Assembly: GCA_963281255.1 (NCBI GenBank)
Contig: OY725494.1
Location: 2,183,934 to 2,247,933 of the forward strand
Direction of reading: 5' to 3'
Length of the DNA stretch: 64,000 bases
Source of the DNA: Aphrocallistes beatrix
Lineage: Eukaryota > Porifera > Hexactinellida > Sceptrulophora > Aphrocallistidae
Position 1 is the stretch's first letter. Each line of letters begins with the position of its first letter. Shown one piece after another: positions 23,299 to 35,800 of the stretch. A model generated the notes under the pieces. The model was not told where the DNA came from and did no database searches. It worked only from the letters and a program-made list of their open reading frames with translations. The translations under genes were made by a program, and so were the position numbers.

Positions 23299-23782
23299 TG
23301 GTTCCTATATTAGATTTTTGTGCATCGGTTTAGGGCACTGCCTTTGAACGTGATTTTTGGGGTTCCCTTTGATATATTTCAGTTCTGAGCAGATTTAGAT
23401 TAAAACTGATCCCGCCATCCAATTCTATGCATCAACTAACATATAGATTGAATTCTCTGAAGTATTATAGTTTGAGGCTGAGGGAATAATTGTGTTTTGA
23501 AGTGGTTTACTACCATTTTTGTCCCACTTTTTGAGTGGCGAAAATTGACAAAAAATCCACTAAAAGTGGCATGATATTTTTTCAACACGAGCAATACTAT
23601 TGAACACCTCCCGATTACTTTTTCACATTGGTTCTTAATTATTTCACCTTTTAATGACCTTATTCTACGATTTTCACAACTTTTATTCTCCAAATTTAGT
23701 TTTAAGCCATTTTCAATGGGAAGATTCCAAACTTTTCGACACTACCCTAAACCGATGCATAAAAATCTAATATAGGAACCAC
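23299..23782. mobile_element. Inverted-repeat element
   Basis: Arms GTGGTTCCTATATTAGATTT and TTTGTGCATCGGTTTAGGG are mirrored at about 23740-23782. The 484-bp body has no recognised gene. Family unknown. Confidence 0.65.
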
Positions 23783-24455
23783 AATAATTGTCCTTTTAAA
23801 ATAAACCAATATATAAATTGGAAGCTGATCCCCTAAGGAATACAATGGACAAATTGAAAATATCCTATTTTCACTCTCATTTGAAATACAGATTTGGGAC
23901 GAGAACTTTTGGAATGCCCTATGTAGTTAGACATTTAAACTTTCTGTTATATCGATCTATTTGACCCTTTTTTGTTAAGAGTATGGCGACCTACTTATCA
24001 GCAATGTCACTAGCGGGGATTTAAAATAGAATAGGGAGGCTCGCCTAAATTGAGTTTCTCACTAGATAGAACTCTAGATTTCATTTGGGGAACACGTCCC
24101 CCTCATAATTTGGAGCCTGCCCTCAAAGGAATACAAAATTTCAAACAAATGGAGAGGGGGCTCAAATCGAATTAATAATTTAAAAAATTAAAGAGACACC
24201 TTCAAACAGTTTTTTTAAAATGTTGAGACCTTGTAACTCAGCTTAATCACGGTGTAACCACCGAAAAAATATTAACCAAATATTGCCCACGCTGCAGCGG
24301 CCGACCCAAATCGTGATGTAACTCCCAAAATTCGTGGTGTAATTTTTACACCACGATCGCCCTTAAAAAAACCCTGCCTTCAAATGAACTCCAACATAGC
24401 CGTGATAATTATACTAGTAGGTCATGATTTCTGTTTGAAATTATAATTACAAGTA

Positions 24456-24691
24456 CCGTAAACTGGGGCGACTTTGGCCCTAAGAGGTGTCTTTGTCCCA
24501 CGATAGTAATTTTAATAAAATATACTCAAACTTAGAAATATTGCGGTTTAAATATCTTTGGATATCTTCAGAGTTTCATTCAACATATTATCAATGTGAT
24601 TGCATTAACTCATAAGTTTGAGTACATTTTATTACAATTGCTATTGTGGGACAAAGTCACCTCTTAGGGCCAAAGTCGCCTCAGTTTACGG
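24456..24691. mobile_element. Short inverted-repeat element, TA flanked
   Basis: 236 bp. Arms CCGTAAACTGGGGCGACTTT and GGCCCTAAGAGGTG are mirrored at the right end; TA lies on both sides. The arms continue into TATACTCAAACTTA. Tc1/mariner-type short element. Confidence 0.8.
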
Positions 24692-24993
24692 TACGTGTAT
24701 ATGTATTAAAATCAACCTGAATTTCGAATGCTTTTGCTAAAATAATGTATATATTTTGCTCAAATTTCAAAAAGGTTTTACACAATGAGGCGAATTTGTT
24801 ATTTTAAAATTTGTGAAATCACAATTCATCTGATAAATTTTTTAACTATTTTAAATGATTTTAACTTTTTGTATTATTAAAAATCAAAATGATAATAAAG
24901 AAAGGGTTTGAAAGGTTGTACTATACAAATATTAAGTTGATGCAAATGAACAAAATACGAAGGTAATATTTCTAAATGGAAAGATTGTTTTAA

Positions 24994-26847
24994 TCAAACA
25001 GATCCCTGAGTAGTTGAAAGAGAGGATGTAGAGATGCCGCTAGATCGTTTTGCGATATTATTCAAGTTCTTTGCTGATCGAATTACATCTTTGGAGAGAG
25101 GTTCTAATATCAAATTCTCTGGTAGTAGGTAATACCCTTGCTGCTTTAGCTCATCAAGAGAACTGGTTGCAGACATAGCATGAAACGCAATCACATTAGT
25201 TTGGGATACAATTTTTTCCAATTCTCCATGTTTTTCTAATGATTCTTTAACATTATCAACCAAACGTACCACACAATTTTCTATACAAATAAAAGTATTC
25301 AATACCCAGACCAACTTAGACCATAGATCTTTAAATAGAGATTCTATATCTTTGGTATGTCCATCTAACGTTTCCGCAACTTGACTAGCCGCAGAAATAA
25401 ATTTCAGCACAGAGAGCAATACTTTACTAATTCCGGCTAAAACCTCTTTGGTTAAGAGAGAATCATCTGATATATTTTGAAATGTCTCTTGCGCATGTTG
25501 GTAACAGGATCGGATCTTACTTACTGTCTGTAAACTCACTTTACTGACATATTTTAACACCCCTCCACAGATATAACTAGTGAGCTTGCCTTGATGTGAA
25601 AAAAATTGATGCGCCTGAAGATGAATATCCAAAGATTTATGTTCATTGGCTAACTTACTTACTCTACTCCCTCTCCTGGAGTTTGCTTGACTGTGAACGA
25701 GTTGTGATAGTAGAGCTTGAGTTATTTGGTTAACTATTGAACCAAGTTGATCAGTTATTTTGCTAAAAGCTTTCTTAATATTAACACGAGAAGCAGGCTG
25801 AGTAGAAAAGAGGATTTGTTTTACATTAATTCCCACATCAAATAATTCCTTTTCAACAGGGTCACATTGTGGGTTAGCTAGAACAATGTGGCAACAATCA
25901 GTTCCATAGGTAACTACCATCTCGTATGAAGTGCTCATATTAAATGCAGCATACCTTACATCATCACTCTCAGCAAGTGGAATGCATAGAGAATAAGATT
26001 TGGTCGTAATTGATTTTATAAAATCTTCAGCACAGATAATTAAGTATTCTGAATGTTTAAGGAACTTCTCGAGTGAGGTAATCGTTCTATTATTTTTCAA
26101 GTCTATAAGTAACCGATCAATTCTTTCTGAACAAAGCTCTGGAACAGAACGGATTGAATCGAAACAGTCAGAAAGCATAGGAAGTACAGATGGTGCTACA
26201 TTCTCAGAACTAAGATGTGATGTCAAGGTTGTCCCTTCAAAATTATCAAAACGTTTGGTTACTATGTTATTAGTACTTGTTTGATCATCTTGAGTCAAAA
26301 ATTGTGATTTCAATTTGATTGGAGTATGAAGTTCTTCAGTTGATGACGTGAGAACAGATACTAAACTCTCTGGGAGGGTTGATGGGAGTGACGGAAGTCT
26401 TTCCATAATACTAAAGTCTGAATTATCAAGGGAATTCTCTGCATTGTCTCTAGTACGAATTTTAGCTGGTGTATATAATCCCAGATCTTTGTTCCACTTA
26501 TCATCTGGATGATTAAAAATATCAGATGTCTTTATAATGGATGAATCTAACTCTCCTTGATAAAGTTCACGCATTTGTACAAGTTGATTTTCGAACTTTT
26601 CTAATTCCCAGAGAGTTGTTGTTTTATTTTCCTTGTTGTATAACCTAATGAAAATTTTAGATGGAATAGAATCAAAATCATCGCGTTCTGAGTTGAGAAA
26701 GTCTTCTCGGGTAAATATAATTTTTTTTCCAATATGACTTGCGAGTGCATTTGCCTCTTGTAACATCATAGAAATTCGAACAAGTTCAGATCCTGATAAT
26801 TGTGGAATAATTTCCATTGATTTACGTTTAATCTGAGCTTCTCTTGC
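24994..26847 (-). CDS. KIF14: KIF14-like tail exon (3' terminal)
   Basis: 617 codons plus TGA, entered from an acceptor reading CATAG|GCAAGA. The N-terminal part has the KIF14 tail signatures [16 protein letters not shown] and [14 protein letters not shown] Ser/Thr-rich linker and a long helical region follow with no recognised domain. In KIF14 this part binds partners such as citron kinase and PRC1 is bound at the other end; whether that holds here is inference. ATTAAA overlaps the sequence just after the stop. The large terminal exon contrasts with the short upstream ones. Confidence 0.9.
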   Translation of the reverse strand, partial: AREAQIKRKSMEIIPQLSGSELVRISMMLQEANALASHIGKKIIFTREDFLNSERDDFDSIPSKIFIRLYNKENKTTTLWELEKFENQLVQMRELYQGELDSSIIKTSDIFNHPDDKWNKDLGLYTPAKIRTRDNAENSLDNSDFSIMERLPSLPSTLPESLVSVLTSSTEELHTPIKLKSQFLTQDDQTSTNNIVTKRFDNFEGTTLTSHLSSENVAPSVLPMLSDCFDSIRSVPELCSERIDRLLIDLKNNRTITSLEKFLKHSEYLIICAEDFIKSITTKSYSLCIPLAESDDVRYAAFNMSTSYEMVVTYGTDCCHIVLANPQCDPVEKELFDVGINVKQILFSTQPASRVNIKKAFSKITDQLGSIVNQITQALLSQLVHSQANSRRGSRVSKLANEHKSLDIHLQAHQFFSHQGKLTSYICGGVLKYVSKVSLQTVSKIRSCYQHAQETFQNISDDSLLTKEVLAGISKVLLSVLKFISAASQVAETLDGHTKDIESLFKDLWSKLVWVLNTFICIENCVVRLVDNVKESLEKHGELEKIVSQTNVIAFHAMSATSSLDELKQQGYYLLPENLILEPLSKDVIRSAKNLNNIAKRSSGISTSSLSTTQGSV

Positions 26848-29800
26848 CTATGAAAAAAAAGTTTTATACATAGAAAATTAACGCAAAATAAGACATAGAC
26901 TTGGTTGGAAAATCAATTTATCTTCGATTTAATTCATTAATTTGTATCAAATGAAAATTATTTTTTATACGTTTTCAATCGACGTTTATCATCTTTCTTT
27001 AAATAAGAGTGATACAAATCGTTACAAAGCAATCAAACGAAATAAAAGCATGTTTTAACATTGTAAAAAAATATTATCGGTAATTTCCCATTTTTTTATT
27101 CGGAACTAATCGGAGCAAATTAACTATTATACGTACTACACACAATCCATAAAAGCAAGTCATAATGGAGATATTTTATGTAATAAGGGGACAGTAGTGA
27201 AAATTAACTAAATAGAAGAGTTAAAAAGTGGGATGCCCCGACAAATATGGGACAGTTAGCATGTATGTCTATGGGTAATTAATTAACCTTGGGATTACCA
27301 GGAATGTGTTGAAAATGAATCATTTTCTGTTTGAGTCATTTTCTATGGGGAAGCCATATAATTTTTGGGTCCAGACAATAAATAGGAAAACCCAAATAAT
27401 TGTCGGCTTTTAAATAGTAACAAAATATAATTCATAGTCAAAAATTAAGCAAAATTCGTACACGAGTTTGTAATTGAGAACGATTTTTTTGAAGAATGCA
27501 AAGAAAAGCGTAGAAAAAGTGCTAAGGCCATATGGGTGATTTGCTGAGACTACTAGTATAGTTTTATACAGTATTTTATACAGTAGAACATCAGTTATCC
27601 AAGTTCGATAAGTTAAATGATGTCATTAGTGGCTATGCTAAGTCGGCGTCCTCCCGTGTATATAAATTGCTGCTGAGTACTTGCATTAATAATACCGAAA
27701 CAAATGGAAAAATCCCGCAAAGCAAATTCGACTAGAGAAGAAGAGAGCAGTCTTATTAATGAAATTGAAACAGCAGGTGAGATTTTGAGAGGCTCAGAAA
27801 ATTCTGCTGACAAAAACAGGAAGCCAGAAAGACTGGTGGGGGGTGCAAACACTGCTGGACAGGTAGAAGACGAGGACATACAATTATATCAGCAGATAGA
27901 AGTATTTCTGATTCTGCAGATCGGGTAACAGAGATGTTTCAAAACACCCCTGCTTTTAGCGGAATTTCAGGTGCTGCTGATCTTTTTCAAGCACCAGCTG
28001 AGAACAATGAAATTCCAATGGCATCAACAGTATCAGCTGTAGTTGAATTTGAAGGTACTCCAATTTTCGAGTCTCCAGAAGTTGAAATCCCGACAACATA
28101 TAAGGCATCAAAGAAAAGTCGGAAGAGAAGGCGAACTGTTGATGATTATGTCGAATTCTTTCAACTGATGGCTGTATTCTCACCACAGCTACAGTTGATA
28201 GAAGAGCAGAGGGACTATTATAGATTGAAACTTCAGAGACTGCTGGAAAAATCATTGTAAATAGGAAAATCTTAGGATCAAAGTGATTATTATCAGTCAT
28301 GTGAATCAATATATAAAGCCTGTCTCTATAAGAATGCATGTTAGAATGAGTGTAAGATTATATGATCAAATAATGTATGTTTGTTTATTCATACAAACCC
28401 AAGAAGAATTTGCTACGAATTATAGTATATGATACATGTTGCGACGTTACACACAATAAGAGAAATGTTTGAAAAATATTTAAATTTTATTTGAAGTCTA
28501 ATATCAATCAAGGTAGATTCAATGTTCGATAGAAGTAAGTTTGAATAACATTTATGGATTAATTAGTGAAAATCGAATCAATTACAATACTTAAGACACC
28601 TCCCTAGGTTGCTTAAAGTTCGGTCTTAAGATCGAACTTAAGACTTAAGCACTAAGATCGATCTTAAGTTCGATCTTAAGTTCTTAGTGAATACGCTGAA
28701 TTCAGTAAATTGGTTGTTAAATGCCACCCTGACTATCACCATAAAGTCAGGGCACACTCCAAGTCCGTCTATGGGAAATAATTTAGATTCTATATGGAAC
28801 TTAATGTATAGATCACTATTTAATCATTTTCGGAATGAATCGTATTTCTCGAGTGACTTCCCTATACTAATTCTAGGTAGATTTCAAGGATGATTCCATA
28901 AAACAAGCATTTAGCACACTTTCTTATCTATTTCAGCTCGACTTTTGTACTAAAATGGATTTTAACGGCCAATTTCATTAATTCTAGGTATATTTTTTTA
29001 AAAATTAGGTGCTATTATTTTCTGTAACGTCTTCGATCCCTTCAATTTAAAAATTGTGACCACTTTGCTATATATGAGGTAAATAAATGACTTCATCGGT
29101 ATCTAACTTCAAATCATTTTACACCCAGTTTATATCTTGAAATTACTGATCAGCATAAATTTCCAGCGATTTGAGGGCTAATTAGTGACATGATTGTATC
29201 CGTCCCTAGCAATGAAATGAAAGCATTGAAGTGTGACCACATTCCAATCCCAGATTCAAGTTCCACCTTACCGAGTGACCCCTACTTTGCTCCGCTCGCC
29301 ACTTTGAATCTAATTATTCGTATACTAGCCACCTAAATGTTCTTATAAAGTTATTTTATCAATCTCTTATCATCAATCCCATCTTAATTATACTCCCGAT
29401 TTACTTTATTTGATACCTAATATCTTAAAATATAAGTACACTATATTCTCTATATAAGTATGTTTTATGAACGTTAGAAATATTTGATGATGTCTTTTCT
29501 TAATTGAAATATAATTAACTTTCCATTTTTTTAATACCTTTATATATAATCCATCCTTCTTCAGTGCCCGTGGAACCGTGGAATAACACTATGATTTGGT
29601 TTTCACTCTCTCTGCCAGGATAGCGTGACAGTATCATATTTTGAATTACGACAGTGTCACATTTTGAATTATAAACTTTAATCATTTAAGAATGATATTT
29701 GCTTAATTACTTGTAGTAGGACTAGGATTTATGAATATTCTGATTTCCTCGGTCCTGATTATAGCAGAGTTAGCTGAGGGGGGACCACAGGAGTATCATG

Positions 29801-32800
29801 CTTTGAGAGGGGGGATAATAGAGTATTTTTTCAAAACAAATATCCTCTCCGATTGTTAGATCGCAATTTATGTCCAGAAAAAACCCCTGAATACCAAAAA
29901 TCATTTTCCAGTGACAGTAACGAAATATAAAGCAATATATATTATATTGTGGTACAAAAATCAACAAGCTGTTCAGATGCGCCTTAACTCATATTTTGTG
30001 CCAAATGATGTATTAATTTACGGTTTAAAATTTTGGAAGATTTCAACAAGTTAAAGAGGTCGCGGATTAATCTAGTTTGTTTCTATTGGAATTTGAATTA
30101 GAAAGTGGTCCCGACGTTTGGTAACACTCAAAACCACTAAAGATTCCCAAATTTCTTGATAATTTTTCCTTTGTGTTCAAATACTATTGTTAAGTTTAAA
30201 AATCATGCTATAAAATTGCAAGAAATTAGAGCACTGCTTTACAGAAGGCAAATTTAGTGTGGTCCATTTTCTAACAAATGTTAAATACGTGTATACAAGG
30301 CAAAAATCCTTTGTTTGGTTCAACTTGATGTTGATATTGCTTTGGAAATTTTCAGTCACATTGGGTGTAGTTTAGGAGTAGCGCAAAGTCTAAATCCTTT
30401 CTGTGATAGTTAGATTGAATACCGTGGCTTCACATAGGATAAACCGATTCGAGCAAGTAAATGAACTTATATTTTTTTACTTTATTTTTGTGTATTTCCG
30501 GGGTTTATGTCAATAAATTATATAGTTTTAACGTTTAAAAATTAAAGTTTTAAAACTAGAGGTGAGATAATAACCTAATTTGATTCAAACAATAAATATA
30601 CTATTGACCGAAATTCTATTTATAACAGAAAATCGATATATTCTAATTGGAATGTATTGTTTTGTGCATATACTTGTATAAACCCACTCTCAAATTATCA
30701 AAACTTATAATAATCTATTTGTGAAGTCAATAATATTTAATCAGTCATATGTATACGGTAAATCTGGCTCAAAATTCGTTTCCTTCACATTCAAATTACT
30801 CACTTTATAAGCTTTAAACAAAATTACTCTCAAAATTAAATATTTTCGGCATTTGCTACCCTATGCCACATATTACGAGTTATCACCATTGTATATTATG
30901 GCATTGGTGGCATAGTTTGAAAATATTTAATCTTGTGGGAGAGTAATCGAGTGGAACGATTTTAAAGTGAGTAATTCGAATGTAGGGAATTCGAATTTGA
31001 AGTCAAATTAAGCGTATCTCTTACAAATTAAATGCCTTTGACTTGCTAAATAGCTTAGCATAATAATTGTTTGTATGGCAGATTTTGAGGTGTACGAATA
31101 CTTTCGTCCAGGGAGTGTACTATGAAGCCATGATTTTGAATGCAATTATCACGGAAATAAATTAGACATTGCGCAACCCCTAAATGCCACCTGATGCAGC
31201 TAAAAAATAAAAATCAATAACTTAATCGTAGGTTCATCATTTGACACCTACATGCCAATTTTCGCATCTCTACGACTTTTCTTTAATCAATTCGGACAAA
31301 CAAACAAAAAAACAATCCTAGCGTTTTAATAGATAAGATAAAGCGCAGTGCTTGCTTCCGCTACGCTTTTGTCGAACATTCCGTGTCAAAATGTCCAGTC
31401 TTTTTTCTGAAACCACTTGCAACAATAATATAATAATGTTTTTGACTACGTTTATTGGAGTTTATGTAATGGCCAGATCAGGTGACTACACGGCCCGGCA
31501 GTGGCGTAGGCTAGGGGGGGGCGGGGGGCGCTTAATAGGGGGCGGCACTTGACCTTGTGTTTCATAAAATATATATTGGTAAACTCAGAATTTTTCCAGA
31601 AATATGTGTTGAGGGGCGGCATGAAATACATCCGCCCCGGGCGACATAGGTGTAAGCTACGCCTCTGCGGCCCGGGACTAGGCTGATCGGGTGGCCCATA
31701 TATCCGGACATGAGATTTACGAAGCCTATGCTTCCCAGAAACAGGGCCAGATTATCCAATGGGATAACTGGGCTGCAGCCCAGGGGCCCTGAGACAAACG
31801 ATGCCCCCTGAATTCCAGCTGAAGGCCTCGCGGTGAGGCTAGAGGTATTCGATAACAGTGGTTGAATGATTTCTTGGCAAAGAAGCCATTTCAGTACTGT
31901 GTGCAACAATCAACGATCATTGTTAACTTATGGCGGAGAGCGTGAAAAATCGTCATGAAAGTGAGTCAACCAAGCGCAAGAAACAGGAAGAGAAAAAGAA
32001 GAAAAAGGAATTAATTATTTGCCAAACTCTAAAGATATGAGATCTTGAGTTTTCACGTATGTCTAGACAAATTAGATATGACGTTGATGTTGCTTCAGGA
32101 GCAAACGAAGTAAGTGAAACATCACAAATTGTTAGTTTTCTTGAGAATTCTCAAAGAATGCATTAAACAAACGAAGCACTTCAAAAGGAAAATATAGAAC
32201 TTACTACAGCAGTGAAACTTTTGAAAGCATTTCATCGATATTTTTTTATTTACGTCATATGTTTGATTACTTCGAAAAGGCTGCAAAAGACAAAGCTATA
32301 CCAATAAGGAGTATAGGCAATCAACAAAACATCAGATGAAGAGAGAAAGGCAATTCAGAAAATTTTCGATGGAAGTCTGAAATTCCGTGTAGATTCGCTC
32401 TTACCCATTTTGGATAACTAGTAATCAGTAGCATTTAAAACACACATCGGAGCATATGAGCTGGTCTATAATTTATTTGACTTTCTTTATGAATTCAAGA
32501 CATATATCAGAAAAATATATTGAACTAACTAGCATGTGAACGATTAAAACAAGAATACCGATCGGACTTCGAAATTTGACTGAGGAATAATATTTTTGTC
32601 ACATCATGGAACTGGAAATCAAGAATTGTGACCTAGAATCAGTTCAACAAATTTATCACATCTTAATTGAATCAAAAATAGTATTAACATTTTGGAATGT
32701 CGAAATTATGATGCGCATAATTTGTCACTTATGATAATTAATGCAACAGGAGAGCACTCATTTTCAAACCTGAAACTTATTTTAAATGAAAAGAGAACTT

Positions 32801-35800
32801 GTGTGAAACAAGAAAAACTAAATTACTTATCTCTCATGTCAATTGGAAGTGGACTACTCAAACAAGTTGAATTTCATGATGATATAAAAACATTTGTTGA
32901 AATGAAGTCTCGAAAGTTAATTTTTGATGGATGTTATGCAAAATGTACTGTTGTATACATTTTAGGGGTAAGAGTGTTCGAGAGCCTCATTGAATATTTA
33001 GCCCAGGGCCTCGGACTGCTAAATCCGGCTCAGCCTAGAAATAGGATTGTAAGCATTTTTATGGGATTGGTACTTATTGAGCCCTACACAAACATACCTG
33101 ATTAATTTCGTCTTCTAACTTTCTCTTTTCTAGCTCAAGTTCGCTGATTAGCCTCGTGTGATACTTTTTCATATCTTCGTTTTCTTTGTGTTTTCTCAAC
33201 TCTCCCAGTTGAATTACATGCCTCTGAGCCATATTTTCTTCCTCAAGGGTGCGGATACGTTCTTCCAGCTCACCTAGTCTTCCTTGATCTCGGTAGTATG
33301 ATTCTTGTTCCTGACATAAAGCGGGAGTTAAAAATATAAAGAATAGACAAATATTTAGATCTCACGATCCTTGGATTCCGATGTATTACGCTTTCCTAAG
33401 AGCATCTTACCTTACACTAGTAGGTTACCCCTAGTAACTCATTAATAAGTAAACACTGTCAATTGCATTCAACGTTCAATAGTATCCAATTGACTGCCCA
33501 AAACAATACAGATTAATTTGACGTCCTTGAAGACTCATATGTTATCCAGAGATGGAATCGGGTCGCCCTTTGAGAACCCGATGAGATAAAACCAGAAACC
33601 GACCTCACCCAAATACCCGAACCCGAACCCGATCCGATCCGATCCGATTCCAAATCTGATGCTATCACCAATTTACTCAAATGACTCTAAGTTGGGAAAA
33701 TTCTACTGGAATTTTTCGGACCATAAATGATTGTGCGGATTTATATTATATTAAACTAACCTTGATATAATGCTCTGTTTTTTTTGTAAGGTCACTCAGC
33801 TGGAGTTCATATTGCTCCCGTTGGATAATTAACTCTTCATTTGCTGCTGTCTGTATGCTATGCAATTGTTGCATCATTTTATCACGTTCCTCTTGCCGAG
33901 CCTCGGTCAGTTCAGTTTCAATAAGAGCTGCTTGCTTCTCGAAAAGTTCTTGTTTTGCAAAAGCAAATCCTTGTATTTCCTTCCCATTAGTAACGGGGGG
34001 AGTTTCTCTCTCGCTTATCTATCATAATAGAAAAAAAAACTACAGTGAGCACTAGATAATCGGGACAAAACTCGATATTGGGGCACGTCAAATACCGTAA
34101 AAGACGTAGTCGTTAGATATTCAAATTTGATTTTATTGGATGGGGCAATAAAGTTCAGTAGAGAGATTGGTTTAGTACGTACTTATTTCTCTGAACCAAA
34201 ATCCATCTATAATATAGATTTCTATGTAGTACATAATCGGCTAGTACGTACTTACGGCTAGTACGTACTATGTAATAATTCTTTCCCGAAGGGGTACGTC
34301 TTATCCGAGTTCTACTGTACTTTATATTAGTTCTACTCTTGTAGCTTTTAATTCGAAAGCTTTCGAAATATGGGAAAATAATAAACGGTTACAATTGCTC
34401 TATATCTCCGAAGTCTCTGAATTTAGTTTCGAAATGTATCAAGAATTAATAGAAAATATCCGATTGCCTATTTAATAAAAACAAATTTGAATAGCTAACG
34501 ACCACGGCTTTCAAGTTGTGAAGCTACAACTTGAAAGCCGTGGTAATGGCAAAAATATATTTTCATAGCAACACAATAATGTAACAACATTCCAATGGAA
34601 AATTTTAAATTTTCGAATCAACCGGTTCCAATCTTGACTTTCTCTGAAAATTTAGATAAGTAATGCTTAAAAGTGTGCTTAACGCAGGTCAGAAAATGGC
34701 TAAAATTGAGTTTAAATATGCCTATTGCGAAAGACATGATGACTTAACAAATTTTGAAAAAGGAGATGCGTACTTTGATATCATGTTAATATATCCTGAT
34801 AATATATTCTTTAAGGCTTGCATGGTTGACGATATTTTGCTAATCATGTAATTACTCAATGGATTTAAGTCTTTTATCATAAAACCGCAATAACTTGGTT
34901 TTCAAGATATAATCCATAATGACCAAAATAAGTTTCCAGAGTAAAGTTGGAATGCAACTAAATTCTATTAAAAATTTATCGCCTTAAAACACATTCACAG
35001 CTCGTTTCTAAGGGAAAAACTTAATATTAAAAACAGTCAGAAATGTCCTTAAACCGGAACTGAAAATCACTGAATTCGTCATAAATATAACATATTGTGC
35101 AATCATATGATGAATAATCAAAATTTTAGCAACGGGTATGGGTGCTCTAGCACCATATTTATATATACTATGTTGATAGTACATTCCTAAGCTACATTCT
35201 GCGCGGTCAATGATATTAGACAAGACATGTATAGTTCAACCATCTTCGCCCTACTCTGGTCCATTTTTGAGATCTAGATGGCAGGCCTTATATACAGAGG
35301 GCTATGGCCTTATATAACGAAGATCACGACTGTGGTAATCACTAATACTTCAAAGTAACAACTTATACACATTGAAATTTTCTCACGATGTAAGTATTAT
35401 AGAAATGAATGGATTTATATGTATAAACTCAAACCTTTATAAGAATGCTTCCCAAATGGTGACGCGCGCGACCTTACAAAGTGGGGCGAAAAAACTTCAT
35501 AAAATTCAATGAACCATAAAATCCTCGACAGTGGCAACTTATATTACAGTTCCTGAGAGTTTACAAAACGAATGCTGATACACACAAACAACATTTTTAA
35601 GAAACTTTGGTCAAGGTTCTCCCAGGATTTTTGGAAGACGTATTGGAAGTGATGTAGCCAGATTTTCTGATGGGGGCACAGCATCCAGCTGGGGCTCTGA
35701 GAGCGGTGTAAATTAGTTTCTTTAGTTTATATGGGCTTTGCCCCTGGACCCCTAGTGGGGTCCAGGGGCAAAACCCATAGAAACTAACAACATTATTTTA

